A stretch of 35,488 bases of DNA, taken from a virus. How positions within the stretch are numbered: the first letter of the stretch is position 1; each line of letters starts with the position of its first letter. Shown piece after piece: positions 29,185 to 35,488 of the stretch. The position numbers and the translations under genes were made by a program. The stretch covers positions 1 to 35,488 of the IMG/VR virus record IMGVR_UViG_3300021197_001195, one strand, 5' to 3'. The notes below the pieces were generated by a model, which did no database searches, had not been told where the DNA came from, and worked only from the letters and a program-made list of their open reading frames with translations.

Positions 29185-30800
29185 TATGAAATCCCCGCGT
29201 TAAACCCGCTGCCTTTGCTCGCACTCGTCAGCGGATTAGGCAGCAAGCCAGCACCACTTCTAAGCACGTCGAACATGCGGAATGGGTACTCTCTGGCCTC
29301 TGCAAATCTGCGGTAACGATCGTCAAGCAGCTGCTGCCCTGCCGCTTGCTGCTGAGCACCTACGCCTTGGAGCGCCGCAGCGTCTGCAAACTGAGTGCCG
29401 CGCAAGTCGCCGCCTAGGTTTGCCAGCTGAGCAGCTGCACCCTGGCGCATACCAGACGCCTGCATGCCGGCACGTTGATTGGCGAGCGCCGCTTGCAGGC
29501 CAGCGTCTGCGTTAAAGCGCTGAGCGTCGAAGCCTAGCTGCTGACTGCGCAGTGCGGCATTTTGGTTAGCCAGGGCTGCACGCATTTGCGCATCCTGATT
29601 CGCCAGCTGTCCGCGCTGCCCTAGTTGCGCGGCCTGAATGTTTCCTTGCTGAGTTGCCTGTTGCGCTGCCAGGTTGTTTGCTGCGTTTAGCTGACCGGCG
29701 CGCATAAAGTTTGCGGCTGACGTGGTATCGGCTGCCAAGCCTGCTTGCTGGTTGGCAAGCGCTGCACGCATGTTGGCGTCCTGCGAAGCCAAGCCGCTTT
29801 GCAAGCCCATCTGAGCCATCTGCTGGCTCGCTTGTTGAGCTCGACCTGCAGTGTCCTGCGCTGCCGTCAAAGACGCCCGCTGATTTGCTTGCTGGCGAGC
29901 CAAGTCAGCCTGCAGGTTTTGCCCGCCAGCTGTTAGGCCGGCTTGCTGATTAGCGAGCGCCGCCTGCTGACCAAACTGCGCCGTCTGCATGCCGGCTTGC
30001 TGAGCTCGATTGAGATCCGCCTGCGCTTGCTGCTGCGCGTTCTGGAAGCCTTGCTGGCGCAGGTTGACTGCTGTGTCCGCTGCTTGTCGCGCGAAATTCC
30101 TGTTCGTTTCTGCTTCGACCAGCGCCTGGCGATCGCCGCCGAACGCGCCAGCCGACACTGCGCTTGCTGCGTTTTGATTCTGCGTCATCTGCCGCGCTCG
30201 ATCTAAGTCGCCGAGCGCCGCGTCAATAACGCCAGAGTCGTATTGGTTTTGATAAGGCGTCAGATTCGTTTGCGCCAGGCTTTGCCCTGCAACGGTTTGG
30301 CCCTGCACCTGTTGTGCTTGCACTGGGGTTAAGCCGCCGATTTGTTGGGCGTTGATGCCTTGGCTTTGAATGTTACCGACACCCACTGGCCCTGTTGGGC
30401 CTACTTGCTGCGCCCCTACGCCTTGCGATTGAACCTGCTGGTTATTGATTGGAGCAAATCCAAATCCGCTCTGCACGTTCGATGCGCCTACATTGCCAAC
30501 TTGACCTGGCGCATTGATCGACCCAGCGGTTACTTGCGTAGGCTGAAAGCGGGCCTCCGCTCGCGTCGTTGCGATCGCGTCGTTGATCTCGCCCTGGCCT
30601 ACGCCGGCACGCGCCGTGTCTGCGGCCATGTTCATGCCTTCTAGCTGCGCAGGCGCCAAGGGCGCAATCGTTGCGTAGTTGTATGGCGTGTATGGCGTTG
30701 CAGCGACACGTTGCCCTTGTCGGAACGTGTCGGTCAGCATGCCTTTGAGCTCTGGATCGAATGTTTGCTCAGAGCTCTGCTTGTTTTTGCCTAAACTCAT
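29184..30800 (-). CDS. Ala/Gln-rich repetitive internal virion protein
   Basis: The protein has 538 residues with an extreme Ala/Gln/Asn bias. The first part has QSQGVGAQQVG and QSQGINAQQIG repeats. A conserved centre (TPYQNQYDSGVIDAALGDL, then SAVSAGAFGGDRQALVEAET) matches a widespread marine phage structural protein type. The C-terminal half repeats a MRAALANQxAxLxA unit about five times and is a continuous helix. The end (RYRRFAEAREYPFRMFDVL) is conserved-looking. Long Ala/Gln helices are typical of ejected internal proteins that line the DNA channel. Function is inferred. Confidence 0.65.
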   Translation of the reverse strand: MSLGKNKQSSEQTFDPELKGMLTDTFRQGQRVAATPYTPYNYATIAPLAPAQLEGMNMAADTARAGVGQGEINDAIATTRAEARFQPTQVTAGSINAPGQVGNVGASNVQSGFGFAPINNQQVQSQGVGAQQVGPTGPVGVGNIQSQGINAQQIGGLTPVQAQQVQGQTVAGQSLAQTNLTPYQNQYDSGVIDAALGDLDRARQMTQNQNAASAVSAGAFGGDRQALVEAETNRNFARQAADTAVNLRQQGFQNAQQQAQADLNRAQQAGMQTAQFGQQAALANQQAGLTAGGQNLQADLARQQANQRASLTAAQDTAGRAQQASQQMAQMGLQSGLASQDANMRAALANQQAGLAADTTSAANFMRAGQLNAANNLAAQQATQQGNIQAAQLGQRGQLANQDAQMRAALANQNAALRSQQLGFDAQRFNADAGLQAALANQRAGMQASGMRQGAAAQLANLGGDLRGTQFADAAALQGVGAQQQAAGQQLLDDRYRRFAEAREYPFRMFDVLRSGAGLLPNPLTSASKGSGFNAGIS

Positions 30801-31465
30801 AGTCCTATATTCCCAATATCAAAGTTGCGGAAGTCCGGTTTCACTTCTTGCATCACAGGCCTGCGTTCAGGCAACGGCTGTGGTATGAACGGCGCCATTT
30901 GCGGCAACGGCTGTGGTACGAACGGCGCCATTTGCGGCACCGGCTCCGGTATGAACGGCTCAGTCACCGGCATAACTGCAGGCTGAAAGTTGTTCTCAGC
31001 CATGTCCAAAATAGGCATCGACTGACGCGGCGGCTGGTACGCATCGATCGTATCTTGTGCTGCCTTGCGCTTGCGCGAGCTCACCGACTGTCTGTTTCTG
31101 ACTTCAAATGCTTCAGCCAAGGCCGCAGGCACCGATCGACCGCTTTCACTGCCAATCCCAATGTCAAAAATCGGAATGCTGTACGAGGGCGTGTTTACAA
31201 CAGGACTCGCTGAGCTCGCCGACGCCTGCGCGGCAGGCTCACTGCCAGGAAGAGGAAACTGCTCGTAATACGCCATGTCGGGTTGTGTGATCTCAGTGCC
31301 AGACCCGTAAAAATCTTCTGGCAACGCGGGAGGCGCGGCCATTGCCTGCTCGGTGAGCGACGGCCCGCCGCCTTGCTGTAAATCGCCCATCAACCCTGGG
31401 TTGATGCGTAACAATTCTTGCAGGCCGATGTTGATACCGCCCCCGCTGCTTCCGTCTTTGCTCAT
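30797..31465 (-). CDS. Proline-rich virion-type protein, 222 residues
   Basis: The ATG at 31465 overlaps the upstream stop (ATGA) and is preferred over an upstream in-frame start. The product is largely disordered: a Gly/Ser start (MSKDGSSGGGINIGLQELL), a middle with FDIGIGSESGRSVPAALA, and near the end three tandem 11-residue units of the type PF(I/V)P(Q/E)P(L/V)PQMA (about 170-199, 33-bp DNA repeats at 30870-30957). The end is KPDFRNFDIGNIGL. Pro-rich repeats may extend through the neck or bind a partner. Not recognised; probably a minor structural protein. Confidence 0.6.
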   Translation of the reverse strand: MSKDGSSGGGINIGLQELLRINPGLMGDLQQGGGPSLTEQAMAAPPALPEDFYGSGTEITQPDMAYYEQFPLPGSEPAAQASASSASPVVNTPSYSIPIFDIGIGSESGRSVPAALAEAFEVRNRQSVSSRKRKAAQDTIDAYQPPRQSMPILDMAENNFQPAVMPVTEPFIPEPVPQMAPFVPQPLPQMAPFIPQPLPERRPVMQEVKPDFRNFDIGNIGL

Positions 31466-31845
31466 ATCTGCTTGACCAATGTTGTGTGGGCTTCTTCCCA
31501 ATTCATTTCTTTTAACGCCTTCGTCCAGCCTTTGCGCCCGCTCATGCTGAGCGCCGAGCACTTCAGACTTTTGGCAAACGAAATCAAACTGGCTTCCATA
31601 TCTTTTATCTCAACCAAATCACCAGCCGCTAGGAAAACATGCAACGCTCGCAGGCGCGGGTACTGCACGATCTCAGTGACCAAGCAGCTTTTGCTTGCCG
31701 GCCAAAAAAACATGTCGCCAACGCTGATCGACTGCAGCACGTCTTCGTAAGTGTGCGTGCCGCCTGCTCGAGCTAGCGCCATCTCTAATAGCTCGCGGTA
31801 TGGCCCAACGACGTCTTCTGCCGTATGTAAAACTGCCTCGCTCAT
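31462..31845 (-). CDS. Small acetyltransferase-like internal protein (T7 gp13-like type)
   Basis: The protein has 127 residues. The segment YEDVLQSISVGDMFFWPASK, followed by SCLVTEIVQYPRLRALHVFL, AGDLVEIKDM, SLKCSALSMSGRKGWTKAL and the ending EEAHTTLVKQI, follows the GNAT-like pattern of a small protein common in podovirus late operons. T7 gp13 is the best-known example and aids virion assembly. The usual acetyl-CoA loop is not clearly conserved, so catalysis should not be assumed. It overlaps both neighbours by four bases. Confidence 0.65.
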   Translation of the reverse strand: MSEAVLHTAEDVVGPYRELLEMALARAGGTHTYEDVLQSISVGDMFFWPASKSCLVTEIVQYPRLRALHVFLAAGDLVEIKDMEASLISFAKSLKCSALSMSGRKGWTKALKEMNWEEAHTTLVKQI

Positions 31846-32048
31846 AATGACGTCGCCGAAATGGTGCCGTCGTTCGCGACCGTGATGCTGAATCGCGTGC
31901 CGTCAGGGCTCTGCAGGATCAGTCGCTCATTGCGCAACTCGACGTCCTGGTTCTTTTTGCGATTCAAGTTGTCAGCCTGCTCAATCAGGTTGTTGCGCTG
32001 GTTTTCTTGCACAAAATCGTAATTACGCTGCGCCTCGGGCAAGATCAT
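31842..32048 (-). CDS. Small coiled-coil-like protein, 68 residues
   Basis: The protein has 68 residues. It starts MILPEAQRNYDFVQENQRN, with many Asn/Gln/Glu in a helical heptad-like first half (NLIEQADNLNRKKNQDVELR), then a beta end (FSITVANDGTISATSL). Four-base overlaps on both sides show tight coupling in the late operon. Family and role are unknown. Its place next to the hub gene suggests a small virion or assembly factor. Confidence 0.55.
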   Translation of the reverse strand: MILPEAQRNYDFVQENQRNNLIEQADNLNRKKNQDVELRNERLILQSPDGTRFSITVANDGTISATSL

Positions 32049-33541
32049 CGTCTGCTGCCCTCCCGTACATCGAGCCGCATGTTGCCTACTCGCCAGCTGC
32101 TAGGCGTGTTGCCTGTGACTGTCATCTGTACCTGGCGACCCTGAAAACGCACACTGGTTGGCGCTGCCATGTCGAACGGGCCAAACGTGCTCTCAGCTGC
32201 ATTCGGATAAAAACGTGTCTTAAATGTGGCGGTCACGTCGCCCTGGGTTTTTTCGTCAGGGATCAGCGACGTCGCGAGCATCATCCGGTCGCCATTGCCG
32301 AGTTGCAGCGGGCCTGTTTGGGCAAAAACGACACTGTCGGTGTCATAGCTGTAGCCGACTTCGTGCTCGTAAACATAGCCGTCAGCTGACACATAATTGG
32401 GGAAGACGAACGTGCCAACATCGACTCCTGCAGTGCGAGCGAGCGAGCCAATCTGCCAATGGTTTTCCATATAGTTATAGGCGACGTAGCTGTCGTTTTC
32501 GCTTGATCCGCTGCTTGGGTAAAACCAAATGATCTCGCTGAAATTGCTATTTTGTACCGCGTAAACCTTCGAGCGCTCTGTGACGTTTAAGTTTTCAAAT
32601 ATGAAGTCGCCGACACTGCTGCGCAGCGGCTGCACGCTGCCGTTGTAAACAAAAAAGCCGTTGTTTCCCATCCAGTAAGCCGCGCCGCCCGCAGTCGCGC
32701 AGGCGTTTGCGCTGATGACACCACAACCCGTGCCGACCTGCTGAAAGCCATAGACGAATGGCGGCCCCTGGTATCTGGCCGTATGCGCATCTGTGTCTGT
32801 CAGCAACAGCGTCTCGCCGCGCATGCGCTTGCCGGCCATCAGGTTGCCGTCTGTCGCCAGAGTAAAACTACCTGCTTGGTTCGTAGCTGCAGGCGTCCAG
32901 ACGTTGCTCTGCTCCTGGTCTGAGAATGCGACTTTGTTGCCTACCCCACCGGCGCCTAGAGCAAAAACAAAACGCTCTGGGCTAACGACGATGGCTGTAT
33001 TATCAACCGGCGCATTGCTTAGAAGTGCCGCCGCAGCCGTTTTGTTATTGGCCCATTGATAGATCTTGCCGTCACTCGTTGCACACCCAATGACATATTC
33101 ACCAAAAGTGTCTAACGACCAAGTCGTCGCCGGCGTGTAAGTCCCGCTGTCTGGTCGAGGCGTGTTCCAGGTACTTGCGCCCCACGTCAGACCGCCGTAT
33201 CCAAGATTTTGCACCGCGTTAGCACTGCCCGTCGTAAACCCAGATGGTGTGATGTCTGTGACTGCATTGTCTTCGCCGACGAAATACAAATTAGTGTGCG
33301 TGCCAGCGACCGTGCGGCGATTGCGACTGTTGTCCAAGTACACAATCAGCGAACGGCAAACACCGCTCATCGCTGACGTTGTGCGAGCTCGCCATCCTCC
33401 GACCGGCTGCAACGCACCTTCGTACCAGCGCACAAGGTTTGCGTCTGACCAAGTATTTGCCTGCTGCAAATCAGTGCCGTTTTTTACGACGCCTGGCGGC
33501 GGTGCAATGCTAAGAAAAGACACGATATTCACCCGTTTCAA
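32045..33541 (-). CDS. DNA stabilisation / neck hub protein (P22 gp10-like)
   Basis: The protein is about 498 residues, near P22 gp10 (472). APPPGVVKNGTDLQQANTW, LVRWYEGALQPVGGWRA and SLIVYLDNSRNRRTVAGTHT form the typical N-terminus of packaged-DNA stabilisation proteins. The rest is rich in beta structure with repeated WTP/YQG-type loops, e.g. YMENHWQIGSLARTAGVD. It forms the ring under the head-tail adaptor that seals the capsid and carries the fibres. Start codon is uncertain: TTG 33541, or GTG 33523 with a GGGTGA site; either overlaps the lysozyme gene. It heads the internal-protein cluster to its left. Confidence 0.75.
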   Translation of the reverse strand: MKRVNIVSFLSIAPPPGVVKNGTDLQQANTWSDANLVRWYEGALQPVGGWRARTTSAMSGVCRSLIVYLDNSRNRRTVAGTHTNLYFVGEDNAVTDITPSGFTTGSANAVQNLGYGGLTWGASTWNTPRPDSGTYTPATTWSLDTFGEYVIGCATSDGKIYQWANNKTAAAALLSNAPVDNTAIVVSPERFVFALGAGGVGNKVAFSDQEQSNVWTPAATNQAGSFTLATDGNLMAGKRMRGETLLLTDTDAHTARYQGPPFVYGFQQVGTGCGVISANACATAGGAAYWMGNNGFFVYNGSVQPLRSSVGDFIFENLNVTERSKVYAVQNSNFSEIIWFYPSSGSSENDSYVAYNYMENHWQIGSLARTAGVDVGTFVFPNYVSADGYVYEHEVGYSYDTDSVVFAQTGPLQLGNGDRMMLATSLIPDEKTQGDVTATFKTRFYPNAAESTFGPFDMAAPTSVRFQGRQVQMTVTGNTPSSWRVGNMRLDVREGSRR

Positions 33542-33944
33542 TCATGTCGCAGAGCTCGTCCGCTCTGTAGCCAACCTGCTCTGCCCAGCGGCTTGCGTTG
33601 AATTCAGTGCTGGCCCAAAAGTAATCGCCCGACTCCATCGCGGCCAACGCTTTCTTGAATCCAAGCAGTTTGGTCAGGCCAAGGTTAAAGGCGATGTCGA
33701 TCATTGCTTCGCGCCGCACACTGTCGAGTTTGCTGTACCAGGTAAATCGATCGGTGAGCTCTTGCTCAACGCGCTTGATGTCGTTCGCAAGCAACATGTC
33801 GATCTCAGAGTCGCTCAGACCAATGCCACCGTCCTCGTCAATGTTTCGGCCAACGCCCACCGTCACCTTGCCGGCGCTGCATTTGTAGGCGTGGCTTTTC
33901 ACGCCTTCGTGGCGCTTGAGCATCTTAATAAGTCGTTCACTCAT
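33510..33944 (-). CDS. Endolysin: T4-type GH24 lysozyme (muramidase)
   Basis: The start at 33944 (MSERLIKMLKRHEG) overlaps the holin stop and follows GTAAGGATC at good spacing; an in-frame ATG at 33971 is less likely. The 144-residue product has the catalytic triad of the E-D/C-T lysozyme type: E13 in KRHEG, C22 in YKCSAGK (Asp in T4) and T28 in VTVGVG, with the exact 8- and 5-residue spacing of T4 lysozyme. No signal peptide is seen, so it needs the holin. It cleaves cell-wall glycan to release virions. Confidence 0.9.
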   Translation of the reverse strand: MSERLIKMLKRHEGVKSHAYKCSAGKVTVGVGRNIDEDGGIGLSDSEIDMLLANDIKRVEQELTDRFTWYSKLDSVRREAMIDIAFNLGLTKLLGFKKALAAMESGDYFWASTEFNASRWAEQVGYRADELCDMIETGEYRVFS

Positions 33945-34422
33945 TACTTGTCTGATCCTTACTAGAAGCACCGAAATAGAAACTTATGATTGAGCTAACG
34001 ATTCCGCCAAGGTATCCAAGCACCAGGTTAATTACTGCGTCTGAATTTTGATTTGGCTCTTGGATCGTGACCATAAAAATGTAGCTGCCAAAAAACAGGA
34101 CGCACATGATCGCAATAAGCCTGGCAGTCCAATCGCCGCTAAATCGCTTGCGCGCGTCTTGCGTGTCTGCTGTCTGCAGAGCAAATACGTCCACGTCTAG
34201 CTTTTTCATTTGAACGGCAAAGTCGTTATCTGCGCGCTTTATCTCTGCCAGTTGTTCGGGCGTAGCGTTTTGCACCGCCTGCTGCAGAGCCTTTGGCTCT
34301 GGCTCGCAATCGAGCGCCTTCGCGATCGCTGACGCTGCAGTGCCGGCCAACGGGCCGCCGAGCGCTTGCGCTACTGTTGGTGCTAGCGTGCCGATAATTC
34401 CTTTGATTGCGTCAAACTTCAT
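33937..34422 (-). CDS. Holin (GTA_holin_3TM type)
   Basis: The protein has 161 residues. An amphipathic N-terminal segment (GIIGTLAPTVAQALGG) is followed by a long soluble helical middle (about 40-95) and two strong membrane helices: about 101-120 (ARLIAIMCVLFFGSYIFMV) and 130-150 (VINLVLGYLGGIVSSIISFY). This matches the three-TM holin family of gene transfer agents and many marine phages. It overlaps the lysozyme gene by eight bases, so the pair forms a holin-endolysin unit. It makes the timed hole in the inner membrane. Confidence 0.8.
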   Translation of the reverse strand: MKFDAIKGIIGTLAPTVAQALGGPLAGTAASAIAKALDCEPEPKALQQAVQNATPEQLAEIKRADNDFAVQMKKLDVDVFALQTADTQDARKRFSGDWTARLIAIMCVLFFGSYIFMVTIQEPNQNSDAVINLVLGYLGGIVSSIISFYFGASSKDQTSNE

Positions 34423-34440
34423 TCGTTCGTCCTTTGTGCG

Positions 34441-34890
34441 TTATCGCGTCAGGTATGCCAGCAAGAGCGCCAATGTCGTTGGGAGCAAAATTAAAAGAAC
34501 CGCTATCACAACCCCCCACTGCCTAGCCTCTCTCCAAAACTTTTTTTTCGCTGCCGCTTTTCTTGCAAGCTCCTGCTGTTTTGATTTTCGAGCATCGGCC
34601 ATTGCGCTCAATGCCTCCTGGTACAGTTCTGAGTGTCCGCTATATGTAAAAATATCGCGGATATCTTTCGTCAGGTCTGATATCTGTTTCTTTGCTAAGG
34701 CAGCCTTGATAGCGTCAGCTTCCGAAAGTTTGCCTTCGTTTTGAGCGCGTTGCAGTTCATAGTCTGCCTCACCAATCGTTGCTAAAAACGATGAGATACT
34801 TGAGATATCTGACGTGGTTTCCGCAATTTGCTTGATCGCGCTTGTTGCCGCATTTACGCCAGCGACGATTGTTGCGATCTCGCCGACCAC
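34441..34890 (-). CDS. Membrane-anchored helical protein of the lysis cassette
   Basis: Start is GTG 34890, four bases after the upstream stop. The 149-residue product has an Ala/Ile/Thr start (IATIVAGVNAATSAIKQIAE), a helical charged middle (RKSKQQELARKAAAKKKFW) and one strong C-terminal membrane helix (GVVIAVLLILLPTTLALLLA) with LTR after it. Topology resembles a tail-anchored or spanin-like helper rather than a holin. It lies just upstream of the holin, so a lysis-control role is reasonable. No outer-membrane lipobox is present. Confidence 0.6.
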   Translation of the reverse strand: MVGEIATIVAGVNAATSAIKQIAETTSDISSISSFLATIGEADYELQRAQNEGKLSEADAIKAALAKKQISDLTKDIRDIFTYSGHSELYQEALSAMADARKSKQQELARKAAAKKKFWREARQWGVVIAVLLILLPTTLALLLAYLTR

Positions 34891-34893
34891 GGC

Positions 34894-35100
34894 TCAACCC
34901 ATGTTCAACAAAATTGGCAACAAAACTGAACCAAGCACGATCGCGTACAAGCCAAAAATTAAACGCTCTAGTTTTTCAAAATTCTTTGCGCCACTATCTA
35001 GCCGGCGCTCTATGTTCTGAAAGCGAACGAGGCACTCGCGTTCGTGCGCCTCGATCTCAGCCAGCGCTTTCTGCGCTAACTCTTTCTGCGTCACGGCCAT
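34894..35100 (-). CDS. Small coiled-coil membrane protein (XhlA-like)
   Basis: The protein has 68 residues. A charged helix (ALAEIEAHERECLVRFQNIE, then RRLDSGAKNFEKLERL) is followed by one C-terminal membrane helix (FGLYAIVLGSVLLPILLNM). This coiled-coil-plus-TM plan is that of the haemolysin XhlA family found beside phage holins and lysins. It shares one base with the preceding gene. It may help holin assembly. Assignment is by topology, not close motif identity. Confidence 0.6.
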   Translation of the reverse strand: MAVTQKELAQKALAEIEAHERECLVRFQNIERRLDSGAKNFEKLERLIFGLYAIVLGSVLLPILLNMG

Positions 35101-35318
35101 TAGGCTGACTCTTCCTCGTCGTCTTCGACCGCATGTACCAGGTCATGCAAATCAGCCGACCAGGCGTTAATCGTTCGCTCGCTTTCAATCATTTGAATCT
35201 GCAGCTGTTGTTGCTGATCACGCAACATGCGCACTCGCTGAACGATGATTTGCGCTTCAGGCTGCAGATCGCTGAAGTTAAAATCGGTATCGCCGATCGT
35301 AATTACTGCGTCTTCCAT
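35100..35318 (-). CDS. DUF6447-like small protein
   Basis: The protein has 72 residues: ITIGDTDFNFSDLQPEAQII, then RVRMLRDQQQQLQIQMIES and ERTINAWSADLHDLVHAVE, ending acidic (EDDEEESA). The start VTI-(G/D)...F...DL followed by a Gln-rich helix is the pattern of the short DUF6447-type phage proteins. Function unknown. It precedes the XhlA-like gene with a one-base overlap and so belongs to the late or lysis transcript. Confidence 0.65.
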   Translation of the reverse strand: MEDAVITIGDTDFNFSDLQPEAQIIVQRVRMLRDQQQQLQIQMIESERTINAWSADLHDLVHAVEDDEEESA

Positions 35319-35327
35319 TTCTTTTCC

Positions 35328-35488
35328 TTATGCCGCCCAGGGCGTGCCGCTTGCGGTTTCAGGCGTGATCTGCCCGTCAATATTGGCTTGCAAAGACGTT
35401 TGAATCGCATCTTTGTCAACGCCATCAGCCCAGCACCAACCAAGTACATCAGCTTCAGTCAAATCCGCATACGCTATGTAATCGGAAG
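35328..35488 (-). CDS. DUF7936-like protein, partial (N-terminus beyond the window)
   Basis: Only the last 53 residues are visible. The frame ends at TAA 35328-35330 and stays open to the window edge. The visible part reads YADLTEADVLGWCWADGVDK, then AIQTSLQANIDGQIT and ends TASGTPWAA. The LTEADVLGW.W..GVDK...IDGQI....GTPW pattern is a conserved small phage protein (DUF7936 type, usually about 100 residues) often found near fibre genes. About 50 residues are therefore missing. Its neighbour across the window edge may be the fibre gene at 1, if the map is circular. Confidence 0.7.
   Translation of the reverse strand, partial: SDYIAYADLTEADVLGWCWADGVDKDAIQTSLQANIDGQITPETASGTPWAA

Noticed and set aside
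33162-33965. Plus-strand 267-codon frame opposite hub and lysozyme
   Set aside because: Both opposite-strand genes are well supported, and this frame has no motif or ribosome site.

Overview
The window carries most or all of the genome of a tailed, temperate bacteriophage with podovirus-like character. There is a complete head-assembly set (small and large terminase, portal, scaffold-like protein, SU10/DUF5309-type major capsid protein, head-tail adaptor, P22 gp10-like hub), a run of internal or ejection-type proteins, two fibre proteins and a lysis cassette. No tape-measure, major tail tube or sheath gene is visible. Integrase, a probable excisionase, divergent repressor/Cro genes and an attP containing the 3' end of a host tRNA gene show that it can form lysogens. 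The tRNA fragment (acceptor strand TACCCCG, discriminator A, encoded CCA) looks most like a proteobacterial, probably gammaproteobacterial, tRNA-Pro. Several protein families (SU10-like capsid, DUF6321-like, DUF7936-like, RIDSSGNVGIG fibre repeats) are common in marine phages. Host and habitat are inferences.

Layout: (1) 1-11141, minus strand: fibre genes, a 20-residue-repeat protein, adaptor, capsid, scaffold, portal and a virion metallopeptidase. (2) 11142-14686, minus: a small basic protein, terminase large subunit, three unknown genes and a cytosine-methyltransferase-like protein. (3) 14813-15377, plus: three tiny, very basic phage proteins. (4) 15378-18906, minus: a repeat-rich intergenic region, terminase small subunit, NrdR-like zinc ribbon, PD-(D/E)XK nuclease, a second repeat-rich region and a Prim-Pol/helicase. 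(5) 18899-20097: the immunity switch, a leftward Cro-like gene against a rightward short repressor plus a coupled unknown gene. (6) 20098-25273, plus: an early operon with a Sak4-like ATPase, DUF669 ssDNA-binding protein, Cas4-like exonuclease, small accessory genes, excisionase and integrase. (7) 25285-25504: attP. (8) 25514-35488, minus: internal virion proteins, hub, lysozyme, holin and small membrane/coiled-coil proteins, ending in a partial DUF7936-like gene. The minus-strand late genes run off both ends of the window, which fits a circular map opened inside the fibre/late region. I cannot show that the ends join.

How the parts work together: 21-bp dyad sites of the type TTGTCACC-N5-GGTGACAA lie over promoter -35 or spacer regions at three places: the immunity region, the early rightward operon (about 20025) and the methyltransferase-led leftward operon (about 14734). 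This suggests one repressor shuts down replication/recombination and at least one leftward operon. The early operon supplies recombination (Sak4, SSB, exonuclease). The leftward operon supplies replication (Prim-Pol/helicase, next to an iteron cluster). The late minus-strand operons supply packaging, structure and lysis.

The parts most worth follow-up are the 28-unit 20-residue repeat protein, the two iteron clusters, the dispersed operator set with an apparently leaderless cro, the attP architecture, the HExxH metallopeptidase between terminase and portal, and the unknown gene coupled to the repressor.
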